A DNA stretch of 64,000 nucleotides from Streptomyces sp. CGMCC 4.7035 (GTDB taxonomy: Bacteria; Actinomycetota; Actinomycetes; Streptomycetales; Streptomycetaceae): positions 6,861,001 through 6,925,000 of the forward strand of contig NZ_CP134053.1 in assembly GCF_031583065.1 (NCBI RefSeq). Direction: 5' to 3'. The position numbers and the translations under genes are program-made. The notes beneath the pieces are model-generated. The model saw nothing but the letters and a program-made list of their open reading frames with translations. It did no database searches and was not told where the DNA came from. Every line of letters starts with the position of its first letter. The first letter of the stretch is position 1. Shown piece by piece: positions 1-8,835 of this stretch.

Positions 1-613
1 AGATGACGTTGCCCATCAGCTTCAGGATGTACGAGCGGGAGTTGTCGCTCAGCACCGAGTTCTTGGCGGTGATGAGCTTGAGCAGCCTCTGCTCGTCGCG
101 CACGGTGATCTGGGTCAGACCCCAGTAGCCGTTGGCCCCCGGCTTGGTCTGGGTCATGGCGGCGGCGGTGAGGAAGCCCTTGATCTTCGTCATGCCCAGC
201 TGCTTCCACAGTGTGCTGGTCGCGCTGTTGTCCGACTTGGTGATCATGGCCGTGGCGAGGCTGGTTTCGCGGCTCGTGAGATAGCGGTTGTGCTTCTTCG
301 CGTCCCACAGCAGCGTGGCGAGCACGGTGACCTTGACGACACTCGCCGAGTCGTAGGCCGTGGTGCTGCGCAGCGAGCACGTGGTGTTGGTGGAGCGGTC
401 GTAGAGACCGACCGCGATGGTCCCCTGGCGGCCCGCGAGGGCCGCGGTGATGTCTCTCTTCAGTTTGGCGGCCAGGCCCGCCTTGGCGGAGCTGCAGCTG
501 ACGGTCGGCGTGGCCGCGGCCGCGGGTGTCGCCGCGGCGACGGACGGTATGAGCATCCCGGCGGCGATGACCGCGCCGAGCACGCGGGCGCGTCGGGATC
601 TGTGCTGAGTCAT
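1..613 (-). CDS. Secreted serine hydrolase, class A beta-lactamase-like (3' end beyond window)
   Basis: Reverse-strand gene starting at the ATG at 613, preceded by a GGGGGAA ribosome site; its C-terminus runs off the left edge. The N-terminus has basic residues, a hydrophobic stretch and an Ala-rich cleavage region (residues about 5-35), which is a typical Sec signal. The mature part contains SASVVK, which fits the SxxK nucleophile motif, and later SDNSAT, which fits the SDN motif of class A beta-lactamases and D,D-peptidases. The third motif (KTG) would lie outside the window. It is probably an exported enzyme of the beta-lactamase/D-Ala-D-Ala carboxypeptidase fold acting on peptidoglycan or a beta-lactam. 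Resistance cannot be concluded from two motifs. The gene is divergent from the glycosyltransferase at 947. Confidence 0.8.
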   Translation of the reverse strand, partial: MTQHRSRRARVLGAVIAAGMLIPSVAAATPAAAATPTVSCSSAKAGLAAKLKRDITAALAGRQGTIAVGLYDRSTNTTCSLRSTTAYDSASVVKVTVLATLLWDAKKHNRYLTSRETSLATAMITKSDNSATSTLWKQLGMTKIKGFLTAAAMTQTKPGANGYWGLTQITVRDEQRLLKLITAKNSVLSDNSRSYILKLMGNVI

Positions 614-946
614 GAGGGTTCCCCCGTTCCCTTGAGCGTTGGCAAGCGCGCTGAGCACGCTCTTCTCTCTTGACTCGCCAGGACGACCGGAAGTTGTACA
701 CGTGTTCCGAACACGAGTTCCCGCAACCATGAGGGGCATGCAGGAGGCCTGTACCCCCAGCAGGCCGTGCACCGGCGGCCCCCGCTCTGTAGGGGCCGCC
801 GTTCTGTCGGGCCGCCGCACCGTGGGGGCCGCCGCCACGTCCGTGAGGGGCACGGCACGGATGCGAGACGGTGGCCTTGCCTTTTCACAGCTGAGCGCCA
901 GGTACGCCACAGCGCTCGCCCAATCCGCCCGTGCAGCATCACGCTC
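614..946. other. Divergent intergenic region with a 15-bp palindrome
   Basis: This gap separates the serine hydrolase (reverse) from the glycosyltransferase (forward). A TTGACT at 670-675 with TTGTAC at 694-699 (18-bp spacer) is a possible forward promoter. A perfect inverted repeat, CGTGTTC-c-GAACACG, lies at 701-715 just downstream and could be an operator. The rest is GC-rich with scattered copies of GGGCCGCCG and no convincing reading frame. Confidence 0.35.
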
Positions 947-3265
947 GTGACGTCTGCCACTGATCCGCATCCCCACGCTCCCGCGTCCCCCGTGGCGCCC
1001 ACCGCGCCGCCTCCGGAGCCGTCCGCTCCCCGGGCCGTGCCGGAGAAGGCACCCCGCTGGTCGCTGCCCGCGCTGCTCGCCGTCATGGCGCTGGCCGCGG
1101 TCCTCTACTCCTGGAACCTGTCCGGCTCCAGCCTCAACAGCTTCTACAGCGCGGCCGTGCTGAGCGGCACCCAGAGCTGGAAGGCGTGGTTCTTCGGCTC
1201 GTTGGACGCGGGCAACTTCCTGACCGTGGACAAGCCGCCGTTCGCGCTCATGGTGATGGGCCTGTCGTGCCGGCTCTTCGGCTTCGGCACCTGGCAGATG
1301 ATGGCGCCGATGATCGTCGCCGCACTGGCGACCATCTGGATCCTGCACTCCTCCGTGAAGCGGGTGTGGGGCCACGGCGCGGCGGCCGTCGCCGCGCTCG
1401 TGCTCGCGCTCACGCCGATCACGGTGGCGATCAACCGCGACAACAACCCGGACACGCTGCTGGTCCTGCTGATGGTGGGCGGCGCGGCGCTGGCCCTGCG
1501 CGCGGTGACGAACGGCAGGCTGCTGCCGCTGCTCGGCTCGGCGGTGTGCTTCGGACTCGCCTTCAACACGAAGATGCTCCAGGGCTACATCGCGCTGCCC
1601 GCCGTCTTCGCGGTCTATCTGTACGCGGCGCGCATCGGTCTGGTGAAGCGGATCGTGAACCTGCTGCCGGCGGGTGTGGCCCTGGCGGTCTCCAGCTTCT
1701 GGTGGGCGGCGGCCGTGTCGCTGGTGCCCGCCTCCGAGCGGCCGTACATCGGCGGCTCGACGGACGGCACCGCCTGGGACCTGATCATGGGCTACAACGG
1801 CCTCGGCCGGATCTTCGGCGGTGAGGGCAACGGCGGCGGAGGCGGTGGCGGCGGCTTCTCCGGCACGGCGGGCCTCGGCCGGATGTTCAACGACATCCTC
1901 GGCGGCCAGATCTCCTGGCTGATCCCCTTCGCGGGCATCGCGTTCGTCGGCGGCCTGGTGCTCTGCGGCCGCGCCGGGCGCACCGATCCGACGCGCGCCG
2001 CGCTGCTGCTGTGGGGCGGCTGGACCGTGCTGCACTACCTGACCTTCGCCATGGCCGAGGGCACGATGCACCCCTACTACACGACCGCGCTCGCGCCCGG
2101 TATCGCGGCGCTGTGCGGGGGCGGCGGTGTGATGCTGCTGCGCGCGTTCCGCACGGACAAGCGGTGGGCGTGGGTACTGCCGGCGGGGCTGGCCGTCACC
2201 GCCGTGTGGGCGATCGTGCTGCTGCGCCGGGCCTCCGGCTGGAACACATGGCTGTGGCCGGTCATCGGGGTGGTCATGGCGCTGGCGATCGTGGGGCTGT
2301 TCGTCTTCCGCTCCGGCAACCGCGTACGGCTCCTCGCGGCCTCCGTCGCCGCGGCGATCGTCGCGGCGGTCGCGGGACCGGCCGCCTACGCCTGGTCGGT
2401 GCCCTCGGAGTCGGGCGGCGGCGGTATGGGCGGCACCAACCCGACGGCCGGACCCTCCACGGGCGGCGGCTTCGGCGGCGGACCGGGCGGCGGCCGAGGC
2501 GACTTCGCCGGGGGCGGCAACGGCGGACCGGGCAACAGCGAGATGCCGGGCGGCACCCAGCAGGGCGGCCAGAACGGCCAGGCCGGAGGCACTGTCCCGG
2601 GTGGCGGTGCGCCGAGCGGAGCGCCGAACGGAGAGATGCCGGGCGGCACGCAGCAGGGCGGAGGATTCCCGGGCGGTCAGCAGGACAGCGCGAACGGCGA
2701 GCTGGGCGGTACGCCCCCGAACAGCACCGGCGGCGACAGCGGTACGACCGGCACCGGCGGTACCACCGGACAGCCCGGCGGCACGGGCGGCCCCGGCGGT
2801 GGCATGGGCGGCGGTCCCGGCGGCGGCGCGAGCAGCCGGCTCGTCTCGTACCTGAAGAAGCACCAGGACGGCGCCAAGTGGCTGCTGGCGGTGTCGAGTT
2901 CGCAGAGTGCGGCCCAGCTCATCGTCAGCAGCGGTGAGCCCGTCATCTCCATGTGGGGCTGGTCGGGCTCCGACAAGGCGATGACGCTCGCCAAGCTCAA
3001 GGAGCTGGTGAAGAAGGGCGAACTGCACTACATCCAGCTCGGCGACGGCATGGGCGGCGGCCCCGGCGGCGGGTCCGGCGTCAGCTCGGAGGTCACGGCC
3101 TGGGTGCAGAAGCACGGCACGGCGGTGAAGGAGAGCGAGTACAGCTCCACTTCCGGCTCCGGTTCCACAGCCGACTCCAACTCCAGGTCCAGCTCCCGCT
3201 CCAGCTCCTCGTCGCAGAGCAACCAGTCCGCGATCTACCGTCTGGACGCCTCGGACGTCAGCTGA
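947..3265 (+). CDS. GT39-family membrane glycosyltransferase with Gly-rich linker and YkcA/B-like C-terminal domain
   Basis: Polytopic membrane protein of about 772 residues. I place the start at the GTG at 947, because upstream in-frame codons encode Arg/Pro-rich sequence with no protein character. No clear ribosome site is visible. The first TM segment lies near residues 45-65. It is followed by a conserved loop (NSFYSAAVLSGTQ, LDAGNFLTVDKPP) typical of the ArnT/PMT-like GT39 family, which uses polyprenyl-phosphate sugar donors, and then by many hydrophobic segments to about residue 480. Residues about 485-628 are almost entirely Gly with Pro, Thr, Gln and Asn. A compact domain at about 630-720 resembles the C-terminal domain of YkcA/YkcB-type putative mannosyltransferases. 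A Ser-rich tail ends the protein. The likely role is transfer of a sugar to an extracytoplasmic acceptor; the acceptor is unknown. Confidence 0.85.
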   Translation: MTSATDPHPHAPASPVAPTAPPPEPSAPRAVPEKAPRWSLPALLAVMALAAVLYSWNLSGSSLNSFYSAAVLSGTQSWKAWFFGSLDAGNFLTVDKPPFALMVMGLSCRLFGFGTWQMMAPMIVAALATIWILHSSVKRVWGHGAAAVAALVLALTPITVAINRDNNPDTLLVLLMVGGAALALRAVTNGRLLPLLGSAVCFGLAFNTKMLQGYIALPAVFAVYLYAARIGLVKRIVNLLPAGVALAVSSFWWAAAVSLVPASERPYIGGSTDGTAWDLIMGYNGLGRIFGGEGNGGGGGGGGFSGTAGLGRMFNDILGGQISWLIPFAGIAFVGGLVLCGRAGRTDPTRAALLLWGGWTVLHYLTFAMAEGTMHPYYTTALAPGIAALCGGGGVMLLRAFRTDKRWAWVLPAGLAVTAVWAIVLLRRASGWNTWLWPVIGVVMALAIVGLFVFRSGNRVRLLAASVAAAIVAAVAGPAAYAWSVPSESGGGGMGGTNPTAGPSTGGGFGGGPGGGRGDFAGGGNGGPGNSEMPGGTQQGGQNGQAGGTVPGGGAPSGAPNGEMPGGTQQGGGFPGGQQDSANGELGGTPPNSTGGDSGTTGTGGTTGQPGGTGGPGGGMGGGPGGGASSRLVSYLKKHQDGAKWLLAVSSSQSAAQLIVSSGEPVISMWGWSGSDKAMTLAKLKELVKKGELHYIQLGDGMGGGPGGGSGVSSEVTAWVQKHGTAVKESEYSSTSGSGSTADSNSRSSSRSSSSSQSNQSAIYRLDASDVS

Positions 3266-3288
3266 CGCGAGCGGCGATGAATCACCAG

Positions 3289-3316
3289 CGGCCCCTGACC
3301 ACCCGGTCGGGGGCCG
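3289..3316 (+). terminator. Hairpin after the glycosyltransferase
   Basis: A 12-bp stem with one T-G wobble and a 4-nt loop (ACCC) starts 23 nt after the stop codon. There is no U-tract, as is usual in Streptomyces. Confidence 0.6.
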
Positions 3317-3462
3317 TTCGCCGCGTCAACTCGCGTAGACAAGGGGTGACTTGCCGGTTTCGGTCATCGAATGGACATGCTCAGTTCATGGACAAGGCTG
3401 CATGCTCATGCCACTCTCCCGGGTGCCGCCTCCATTCAACCCGCGTAGATGGGACACCCCAC

Positions 3463-4266
3463 ATGCTGGCGACACGCATACGCCGCTGGAAGTCAGTGGC
3501 GCTGACCACCGCAGCCGTACTGGTCGGCCTCACCGCCCCCACCCTGACGGCGACCCCGGCCGCGGCGACGACGACGGCGTACGACTCGACGTACTACAAG
3601 AACGCCGTCGGAAAGACCGGCACGAGCCTCAAGTCCGCGCTCCACACGATCATCAGCAGCCAGACGAAGCTGTCGTACTCGGCGCTCTGGGACGCCCTGA
3701 AGAACACGGACCAGGACCCGAACAACAGCAGCAACGTGAAGCTGCTCTACTCCGGCATCTCTCGCAGCAAGTCCCTCAACGGCGGCAGCTCCGGCAACTG
3801 GAACCGCGAGCACGTGTGGGCGATCTCGCACGGCGACCTCACCACCTCGACCGGCCCGGGCACCGACCTGCACCACATCCGTCCTGAGGACGTCGCGGTC
3901 AACTCCACCCGCGGCAACAAGGACTTCGACAACGGCGGCAGCAGCTTCACCAACAGCGGCGGCAGCCTCACCGACTCGGACTCCTTCGAACCGCGTGACG
4001 CCGTCAAGGGCGACGTGGCCCGCATGATCTTCTACATGGCGGTCCGCTACGAGGGCGACGACGGCTTCGCGAACCTCGAAGTCAACAGCAGCGTCAGCAA
4101 CGGCAGCAACCCGTACATCGGCAAGCTCGCGATCCTGAAGGCATGGAACGACGAGGACCCGCCGGACGCCTTCGAGGAGCGCCGCAACCAGGTCATCTAC
4201 GACACCTACCAGCACAACCGCAACCCGTTCATCGACCACCCCGAGTGGGTCGAGTCGATCTGGTAG
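3463..4266 (+). CDS. Secreted endonuclease I family nuclease
   Basis: Protein of 267 residues starting at the ATG at 3463 (MLATRIRRWK). Residues 1-36 form a Sec signal peptide: basic start, hydrophobic core, Ala-rich cleavage site near TPAAA. The frame is open further upstream, but the extension has no coding character. The mature protein carries NREHVWAISHGD and GTDLHHIRPED followed by NSTRGNKDF. This is the beta-beta-alpha-metal (His-Me finger) pattern of the EndA/NucM endonuclease I family (PF04231), in which a His activates water and an Asn or His binds Mg. The likely role is extracellular degradation of DNA or RNA for nutrition. The gene is monocistronic and converges on the ThDP-enzyme operon. 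Confidence 0.88.
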   Translation: MLATRIRRWKSVALTTAAVLVGLTAPTLTATPAAATTTAYDSTYYKNAVGKTGTSLKSALHTIISSQTKLSYSALWDALKNTDQDPNNSSNVKLLYSGISRSKSLNGGSSGNWNREHVWAISHGDLTTSTGPGTDLHHIRPEDVAVNSTRGNKDFDNGGSSFTNSGGSLTDSDSFEPRDAVKGDVARMIFYMAVRYEGDDGFANLEVNSSVSNGSNPYIGKLAILKAWNDEDPPDAFEERRNQVIYDTYQHNRNPFIDHPEWVESIW

Positions 4267-4312
4267 GCACCCGGGGCGCGGTCACCCCGCGCCCCTCCGC
4301 CGCCGCTGGGCC

Positions 4313-4347
4313 GGCCGGTCGTGACGACCTGACCGTCACGACCGGCC
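4313..4347. terminator. Bidirectional hairpin between convergent genes
   Basis: A perfect 14-bp stem (arm GGCCGGTCGTGACG) with a 7-nt loop lies between the nuclease stop at 4266 and the ThDP-enzyme stop at 4355. It is placed to terminate both transcripts. Confidence 0.75.
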
Positions 4348-4354
4348 CTTACGG

Positions 4355-6043
4355 TCAGCCGTCCAGATGTGTCGGCGCGAACATCCGCAGCACCGCCGGG
4401 AGCAGCACGACGGACGGGCCGGGCGTGGCCAGCGCCTTGGCGAGGTCGGTCTCCAGCGTCTCGGGGGTCGTACGGACGCCCGGGACGCCGAAGGACTCCG
4501 CCAGCGCCACATAGTCGGGGCGGGTCAGTTCCGTGCCCGTGGCCTCGCCGAACGCGTCCGTCATGTACTCGCGCAGGATGCCGTAGCCCCCGTCGTCGAC
4601 GATCAGCCAGGTGACGTTCAGGTCGTACTGCCGGGCCGTCGCCAGTTCGGCGATCGAGTACAGGGCGCCGCCGTCGCCCGAGACAGCGAGGACCGACTGC
4701 GTCGGGTCGGCCGCCGCCGCGCCCAGCGCCGCCGGGAAGGCGTAACCGAGACCGCCCGCGCCCTGCGCCGAGTGCATGGCGTTCGGCCGGCGGGCATCGA
4801 AGGCGGACCAGGCCCAGTACGACAGGATCGTCATGTCCCAGAAGGAGGGCGAGCGGTCCGGAAGGGCCCGGCGAACGGACGCCAACAGGTCCTGTTCCAG
4901 GGTGAGTTCCTGGGATGCGATGCGTTCGCGGACCTTCGCGAGCAGCGTTCGTACGCGCTCGGGCGCCTGCTCGTCCGCACGCGTCTCGACCGTTTCGAGC
5001 AGGGCCTGGAGGGCGAGCCGCGCGTCCGCGTGGATACCGAGGGCCGGGTGGTTGGCCTCCAGCTTGCCGAGGTCGGCCTCGATCTGGACGACCCGGCCGC
5101 GCGGCTTGAACGTGTGGTAGTTCGAGGACAGTTCGCCCAGGCCCGAGCCGACCACCAGCAGGACGTCCGCGTCCTCCAGGAGGTCCGTCGTGTGGCGGTC
5201 CTCCAGCCAGGACTGCAGCGAGAGCGGGTGCTCCCAGGGGAAGGCGCCCTTGCCGCCGAAGGTGGTGACCACGGGGGCGTTCAGCGTCTCGGCGAGGCGG
5301 CGCAGCTTGCCCGCCGCGTCCGCCCGTACCACTCCCCCGCCCGCGATGATCGCCGGACGGGCGGCCCTGGACAGCAGGTCGGCGGCCACGGCGGTCAGTT
5401 CGGGGCGCGGAGCCAGCTCCTCCGGGGTGGCGTCCACGCCCGTCACCACGGGGATCTGTGTCTCGGCGAGCAGCACGTCCTGCGGGATCTCCACCCACAC
5501 CGGGCCGTGCGGAGCCGTCAGCGCCGACTGCCAGGCGGCGGCGATCGCCGAGGGGATCTGGGACTGCGTACGGACGGTGTGGACGGACTTGACGACGCCT
5601 CTGAACGAGGCTGCCTGGTCCGGGAGTTCATGCAGATAGCCGTGGCGCCCGCCGCCCAGTCCGGCCGTCGGGATCTGGCTGCTGATCGCCAGGACGGGGG
5701 CGGAGGCCGCCGCCGCCTCCTGCAACGCCGCGAGCGACGTCAGCGCGCCCGGGCCGGTCGACAGCAGCAGCGGTGCGGCCTCTCCGGTGATCCGGCCGTA
5801 CGCGTCCGCCGCGAAGCCCGCGTTGTTCTCCACCCGCAGGCCGATGTACCGCAGATCGGAACGGCGCAGCGCGTCGAACATGCCGAGCGCGTGCTGGCCG
5901 GGCAGGCCGAAAACCGTCGTCGCGCCCAGCCCGGCCAGGGTCTCCACGACCAGGTCTCCGCCGTTGCGGCCGGGGGGAGGGTTCAGCGCGGCCCGGGTCT
6001 GCGCCGCCGTCGGACGGAGAACCAGGTCGTGGTCGTGCGTCAC
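4355..6043 (-). CDS. Thiamine-diphosphate enzyme (acetolactate synthase-like; possible 2-ketoarginine decarboxylase)
   Basis: Protein of 562 residues with a GTG start at 6043 that overlaps the ureohydrolase stop by four bases (GTGA), so the two are translationally coupled. It has the three-domain ThDP architecture: an N-terminal Pyr domain with the conserved Glu in [15 protein letters not shown], a central domain, and a C-terminal PP domain with the GDGG motif ([18 protein letters not shown]) that binds Mg-ThDP. The length matches acetolactate synthase-type and decarboxylase family members. The neighbours (ureohydrolase, symporter, PucR regulator) argue against branched-chain amino-acid synthesis. 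In the arginine transaminase pathway of Pseudomonas, a ThDP enzyme (AruI) decarboxylates 2-ketoarginine and a ureohydrolase (GbuA) later cleaves 4-guanidinobutyrate. This pair fits that scheme, but the substrate is inferred from context only. Confidence 0.8.
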   Translation of the reverse strand: MTHDHDLVLRPTAAQTRAALNPPPGRNGGDLVVETLAGLGATTVFGLPGQHALGMFDALRRSDLRYIGLRVENNAGFAADAYGRITGEAAPLLLSTGPGALTSLAALQEAAAASAPVLAISSQIPTAGLGGGRHGYLHELPDQAASFRGVVKSVHTVRTQSQIPSAIAAAWQSALTAPHGPVWVEIPQDVLLAETQIPVVTGVDATPEELAPRPELTAVAADLLSRAARPAIIAGGGVVRADAAGKLRRLAETLNAPVVTTFGGKGAFPWEHPLSLQSWLEDRHTTDLLEDADVLLVVGSGLGELSSNYHTFKPRGRVVQIEADLGKLEANHPALGIHADARLALQALLETVETRADEQAPERVRTLLAKVRERIASQELTLEQDLLASVRRALPDRSPSFWDMTILSYWAWSAFDARRPNAMHSAQGAGGLGYAFPAALGAAAADPTQSVLAVSGDGGALYSIAELATARQYDLNVTWLIVDDGGYGILREYMTDAFGEATGTELTRPDYVALAESFGVPGVRTTPETLETDLAKALATPGPSVVLLPAVLRMFAPTHLDG

Positions 6044-7047
6044 TTGGTCTTGGTCTCCTCACCGGCGCGGGCCGCCGCGATCTGGCGGGACATGATGGTC
6101 GTCAGCTCGTACGCCGTGTGGGACGCGGCCACCGAGGTGATCTCCGCGTGGTCGTACGCGGGCGCCACCTCGACGACGTCCGCCGAGACCAGGTTGCAGG
6201 ACGCGAGACCGCGCAGGATCTCCAGGAGTTCGCGCGAGGTCATGCCGCCGGCCTCGGGCGTGCCGGTGCCGGGGGCGTGGGCCGGGTCGAGGCAGTCGAT
6301 GTCGATGGAGATGTACAGCGGGCGGTCGCCGATGCGCTGGCGGAGCTGATCGGCGACCTCGTCCGCGCCGCGCCGGTAGATGTCGGCCGACGTGACGATG
6401 CCGAAGCCCATCTTCTCGTCGTCGGTGAGGTCCTGCTTGCCGTACAGCGGGCCGCGGGTGCCGACGTGGGAGAGGGCGGAGGTGTCGAGGATGCCCTCCT
6501 CGACGGCGCGGCGGAACGGGGTGCCGTGGGTGTACTCGGCGCCGAAGTACGTGTCCCACGTGTCGAGGTGGGCGTCGAAGTGCAGCAGCGCGACCGGGCC
6601 GTGCTTCTTGGCCACCGAGCGCAGGAGGGGGAGCGCGATGGTGTGGTCGCCGCCGAGGGTCATCAGGCGGGCGCCCGTGCCGAGGAGTTCGTCGGCGGCG
6701 GCTTCGACGGTCTCCACGGCCTCGTTGATGTTGAACGGGTTCACGGCGATGTCACCGCCGTCGGCGACCTGCGCGAGCGCGAAGGGGGAGGCGTCCTGCG
6801 CCGGGTTGTACGGGCGCAGCAGGCGGGAGGCCTCACGGATCGCGTTGCCGCCGAAGCGGGCGCCGGGGCGGTAGGAGACGCCCGAGTCGAAGGGCACGCC
6901 GACCACGGCGACGTCCGCGGTGCCGACCTCGTCGAGACGGGGCAGCCGGGCGAAGGTCGCGGGGCCCGCGTACCGCGGGATGCGGGACGAGTCGACGGGG
7001 CCGCGGGGCCGGCTGTCGCCTGCTGCGGGGTTCTCGGTGCTGCTCAT
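6040..7047 (-). CDS. speB: Agmatinase/guanidinobutyrase-type ureohydrolase
   Basis: Protein of 335 residues. I choose the ATG at 7047 (MSSTENP) because GGAGGAG lies about 8 nt upstream; an earlier ATG seven codons up has no such site. The manganese-binding signatures of the arginase/agmatinase family are all present: [17 protein letters not shown] and the [19 protein letters not shown] block. The enzyme would release urea from a guanidino compound such as agmatine or 4-guanidinobutyrate. Sequence alone does not separate these substrates. It lies between the symporter upstream (103-bp gap) and the ThDP enzyme downstream (four-base overlap), so it is the middle gene of a probable three-gene operon. 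The name speB is the family name, not a proven specificity. Confidence 0.85.
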   Translation of the reverse strand: MSSTENPAAGDSRPRGPVDSSRIPRYAGPATFARLPRLDEVGTADVAVVGVPFDSGVSYRPGARFGGNAIREASRLLRPYNPAQDASPFALAQVADGGDIAVNPFNINEAVETVEAAADELLGTGARLMTLGGDHTIALPLLRSVAKKHGPVALLHFDAHLDTWDTYFGAEYTHGTPFRRAVEEGILDTSALSHVGTRGPLYGKQDLTDDEKMGFGIVTSADIYRRGADEVADQLRQRIGDRPLYISIDIDCLDPAHAPGTGTPEAGGMTSRELLEILRGLASCNLVSADVVEVAPAYDHAEITSVAASHTAYELTTIMSRQIAAARAGEETKTK

Positions 7048-7150
7048 CGTCGGACTCCTCCGGGTCATGCGTTTTTCTTCCAGTGTCGCGGACCCCGGGA
7101 CGGGACCCGCCCGGCCCGGCGCCAGAGGCTGCCGGGCCGAAGCCTCGGGG

Positions 7151-8611
7151 CTAGACGCCCACCGCCGTCGGCTCCTGCGTGGTCTCCGCTCCGCGTCCCG
7201 CGAGCCGCTCGCGCCAAGCGGCCAGCACGGCCGCCTCCGTCGGCTTCGTCGCGAGCGACACCCCGACGTACACCGCCAGCGAGGCCAGCAGGCCGTAGTA
7301 CACGGGCTCGTTGGCGAGGATGCCGTACGACGCCATCAGGCCGATGACGGCGAGACCGCCGACCACCACGGAGGCGAGAGCCCCCTGCACAGTGCCGCGC
7401 TTCCACAGCAGTCCGCCCAGGATGGGGACGAGCAGACCGCCGACGAGCAGGTTGTAGGCGACGGTCAGCGCCTCGACGACGTTGTTCAGCGCGATCGCCG
7501 TACCGATCACCGCGACCCCCATGATCAGGATGAAGGCCCGGTTGCCCTTGACCTCGTCGTGCGCCCCCTCGTCGCGGCGCACGACACCGCGCAGCCGCGA
7601 CCAGATGTCGTTGTTGGCGACGGTCGCACACGCGATGAGCGCGCCGGAAGAGGTCGACATCACCGCGGCGAGGGCGGCGGCGAGCACCAACCCACGTACG
7701 CCGATGGGAAGTTCGTCCTTGACGATGGTCGCGAAGGCGTCGTCCGGGCTGCCCAGCTTCGGGTAAAGGACCTTGGCGGCGGTGCCGATGACGGCGCCGG
7801 CGAGGGCGTACACCAGGCAGTAGGTGCCGGCGACGGTGCCGCCCCACTTGGCGGTCCTGTCGCTGCGCGCGGTGAACACGCGCTGCCAGATGTCCTGCCC
7901 GATCAGCATGCCGAAGGTGTAGATGAGGACGTAGGTGAAGATCGTCTCGCCGCCGATGCCCAGCGGGTCGAAGTACGTGGTCGGCAGCTTGGCCTTCATC
8001 TCGCTGAAGCCGCCGGCCTTGACGACCGCGATGGGCAGCAGCAGGAGCAGCACGCCGATGGTCTTCACCACGAACTGCACCATGTCGGTGAGCGTGATGG
8101 ACCACATGCCGCCGAGTGTCGAGTACGCGACGACGATGGTGCCGCCGAGGATGATCGCGACGGTCCGGTTCATGTCGAACAGGACGTCGAAGATGGTGGC
8201 GTAGGCGATGGTCGAGGTGACCGCGAGCATGAGGGTGTACGCCCACATGACCAGACCCGAGATGACGCCGGCCCGGCCGCCGTAGCGCAGGTCGAGCATC
8301 TCGGAGACGGTGTAGACCTTCAGGCGGGCGATGCGCGCGGAGAAGAAGACCGAGAGGGCGAGCAGGCCGAGTCCGATGGTGAACACCATCCAGGCACCGG
8401 AGAGGCCGTACTGGTAGCCGAGGCCGACGCCGCCGATGGTGGACGCGCCGCCGAGAACGATCGCGGCCATGGTGCCGGAGTACATGGTGGGCCCGAGGCG
8501 GCGGCCCGCGACGAGGAACTCGCTCTTCGACTTGGCGCGGCGCATGCCCCACCAGCCCATGGCCAGCATGCCGGCCAGATAGACGACGATCACTGTGTAG
8601 TCGACGGCCAT
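7151..8611 (-). CDS. Sodium:solute symporter (SSS family)
   Basis: Integral membrane protein of 486 residues starting at the ATG at 8611 ([10 protein letters not shown]), with AAGGAGGG just upstream. About 13 hydrophobic segments span the length. Family features visible are [15 protein letters not shown], then [18 protein letters not shown] in TM2, and [13 protein letters not shown]. The family couples Na+ import to uptake of amino acids, polyamines, sugars or carboxylates. As first gene of the reverse operon with a ureohydrolase and a ThDP enzyme, it probably imports their substrate. It is divergent from the PucR-type regulator at 8836, and the 224-bp gap between them should hold both promoters. 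Confidence 0.85.
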   Translation of the reverse strand: MAVDYTVIVVYLAGMLAMGWWGMRRAKSKSEFLVAGRRLGPTMYSGTMAAIVLGGASTIGGVGLGYQYGLSGAWMVFTIGLGLLALSVFFSARIARLKVYTVSEMLDLRYGGRAGVISGLVMWAYTLMLAVTSTIAYATIFDVLFDMNRTVAIILGGTIVVAYSTLGGMWSITLTDMVQFVVKTIGVLLLLLPIAVVKAGGFSEMKAKLPTTYFDPLGIGGETIFTYVLIYTFGMLIGQDIWQRVFTARSDRTAKWGGTVAGTYCLVYALAGAVIGTAAKVLYPKLGSPDDAFATIVKDELPIGVRGLVLAAALAAVMSTSSGALIACATVANNDIWSRLRGVVRRDEGAHDEVKGNRAFILIMGVAVIGTAIALNNVVEALTVAYNLLVGGLLVPILGGLLWKRGTVQGALASVVVGGLAVIGLMASYGILANEPVYYGLLASLAVYVGVSLATKPTEAAVLAAWRERLAGRGAETTQEPTAVGV

Positions 8612-8835
8612 GAGGGGCCCTCCTTCGCGCACTTTCCGGTGGCGTGTCGTGCAGATGGATTTCTTCGGGGACGCGATCGGCGGCGGTGGCCGACCGGTGG
8701 GGACGGCAGCGGCTCGCGGGGACATCCGCCCGTACCCGCGGCTGCCGGTCCGGACTGACACTAGGTGGCTGGAAAGCGACTCTGAAGTGTACGTTTCATC
8801 CATCGGTACCGAACGGGATGGAGGAACCGTCCACC

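Noticed and set aside
2953..3462. Upstream extension of the endonuclease I frame, overlapping the glycosyltransferase gene
   Set aside because: Overlaps a real gene in another frame and would bury the signal peptide that starts at 3463.
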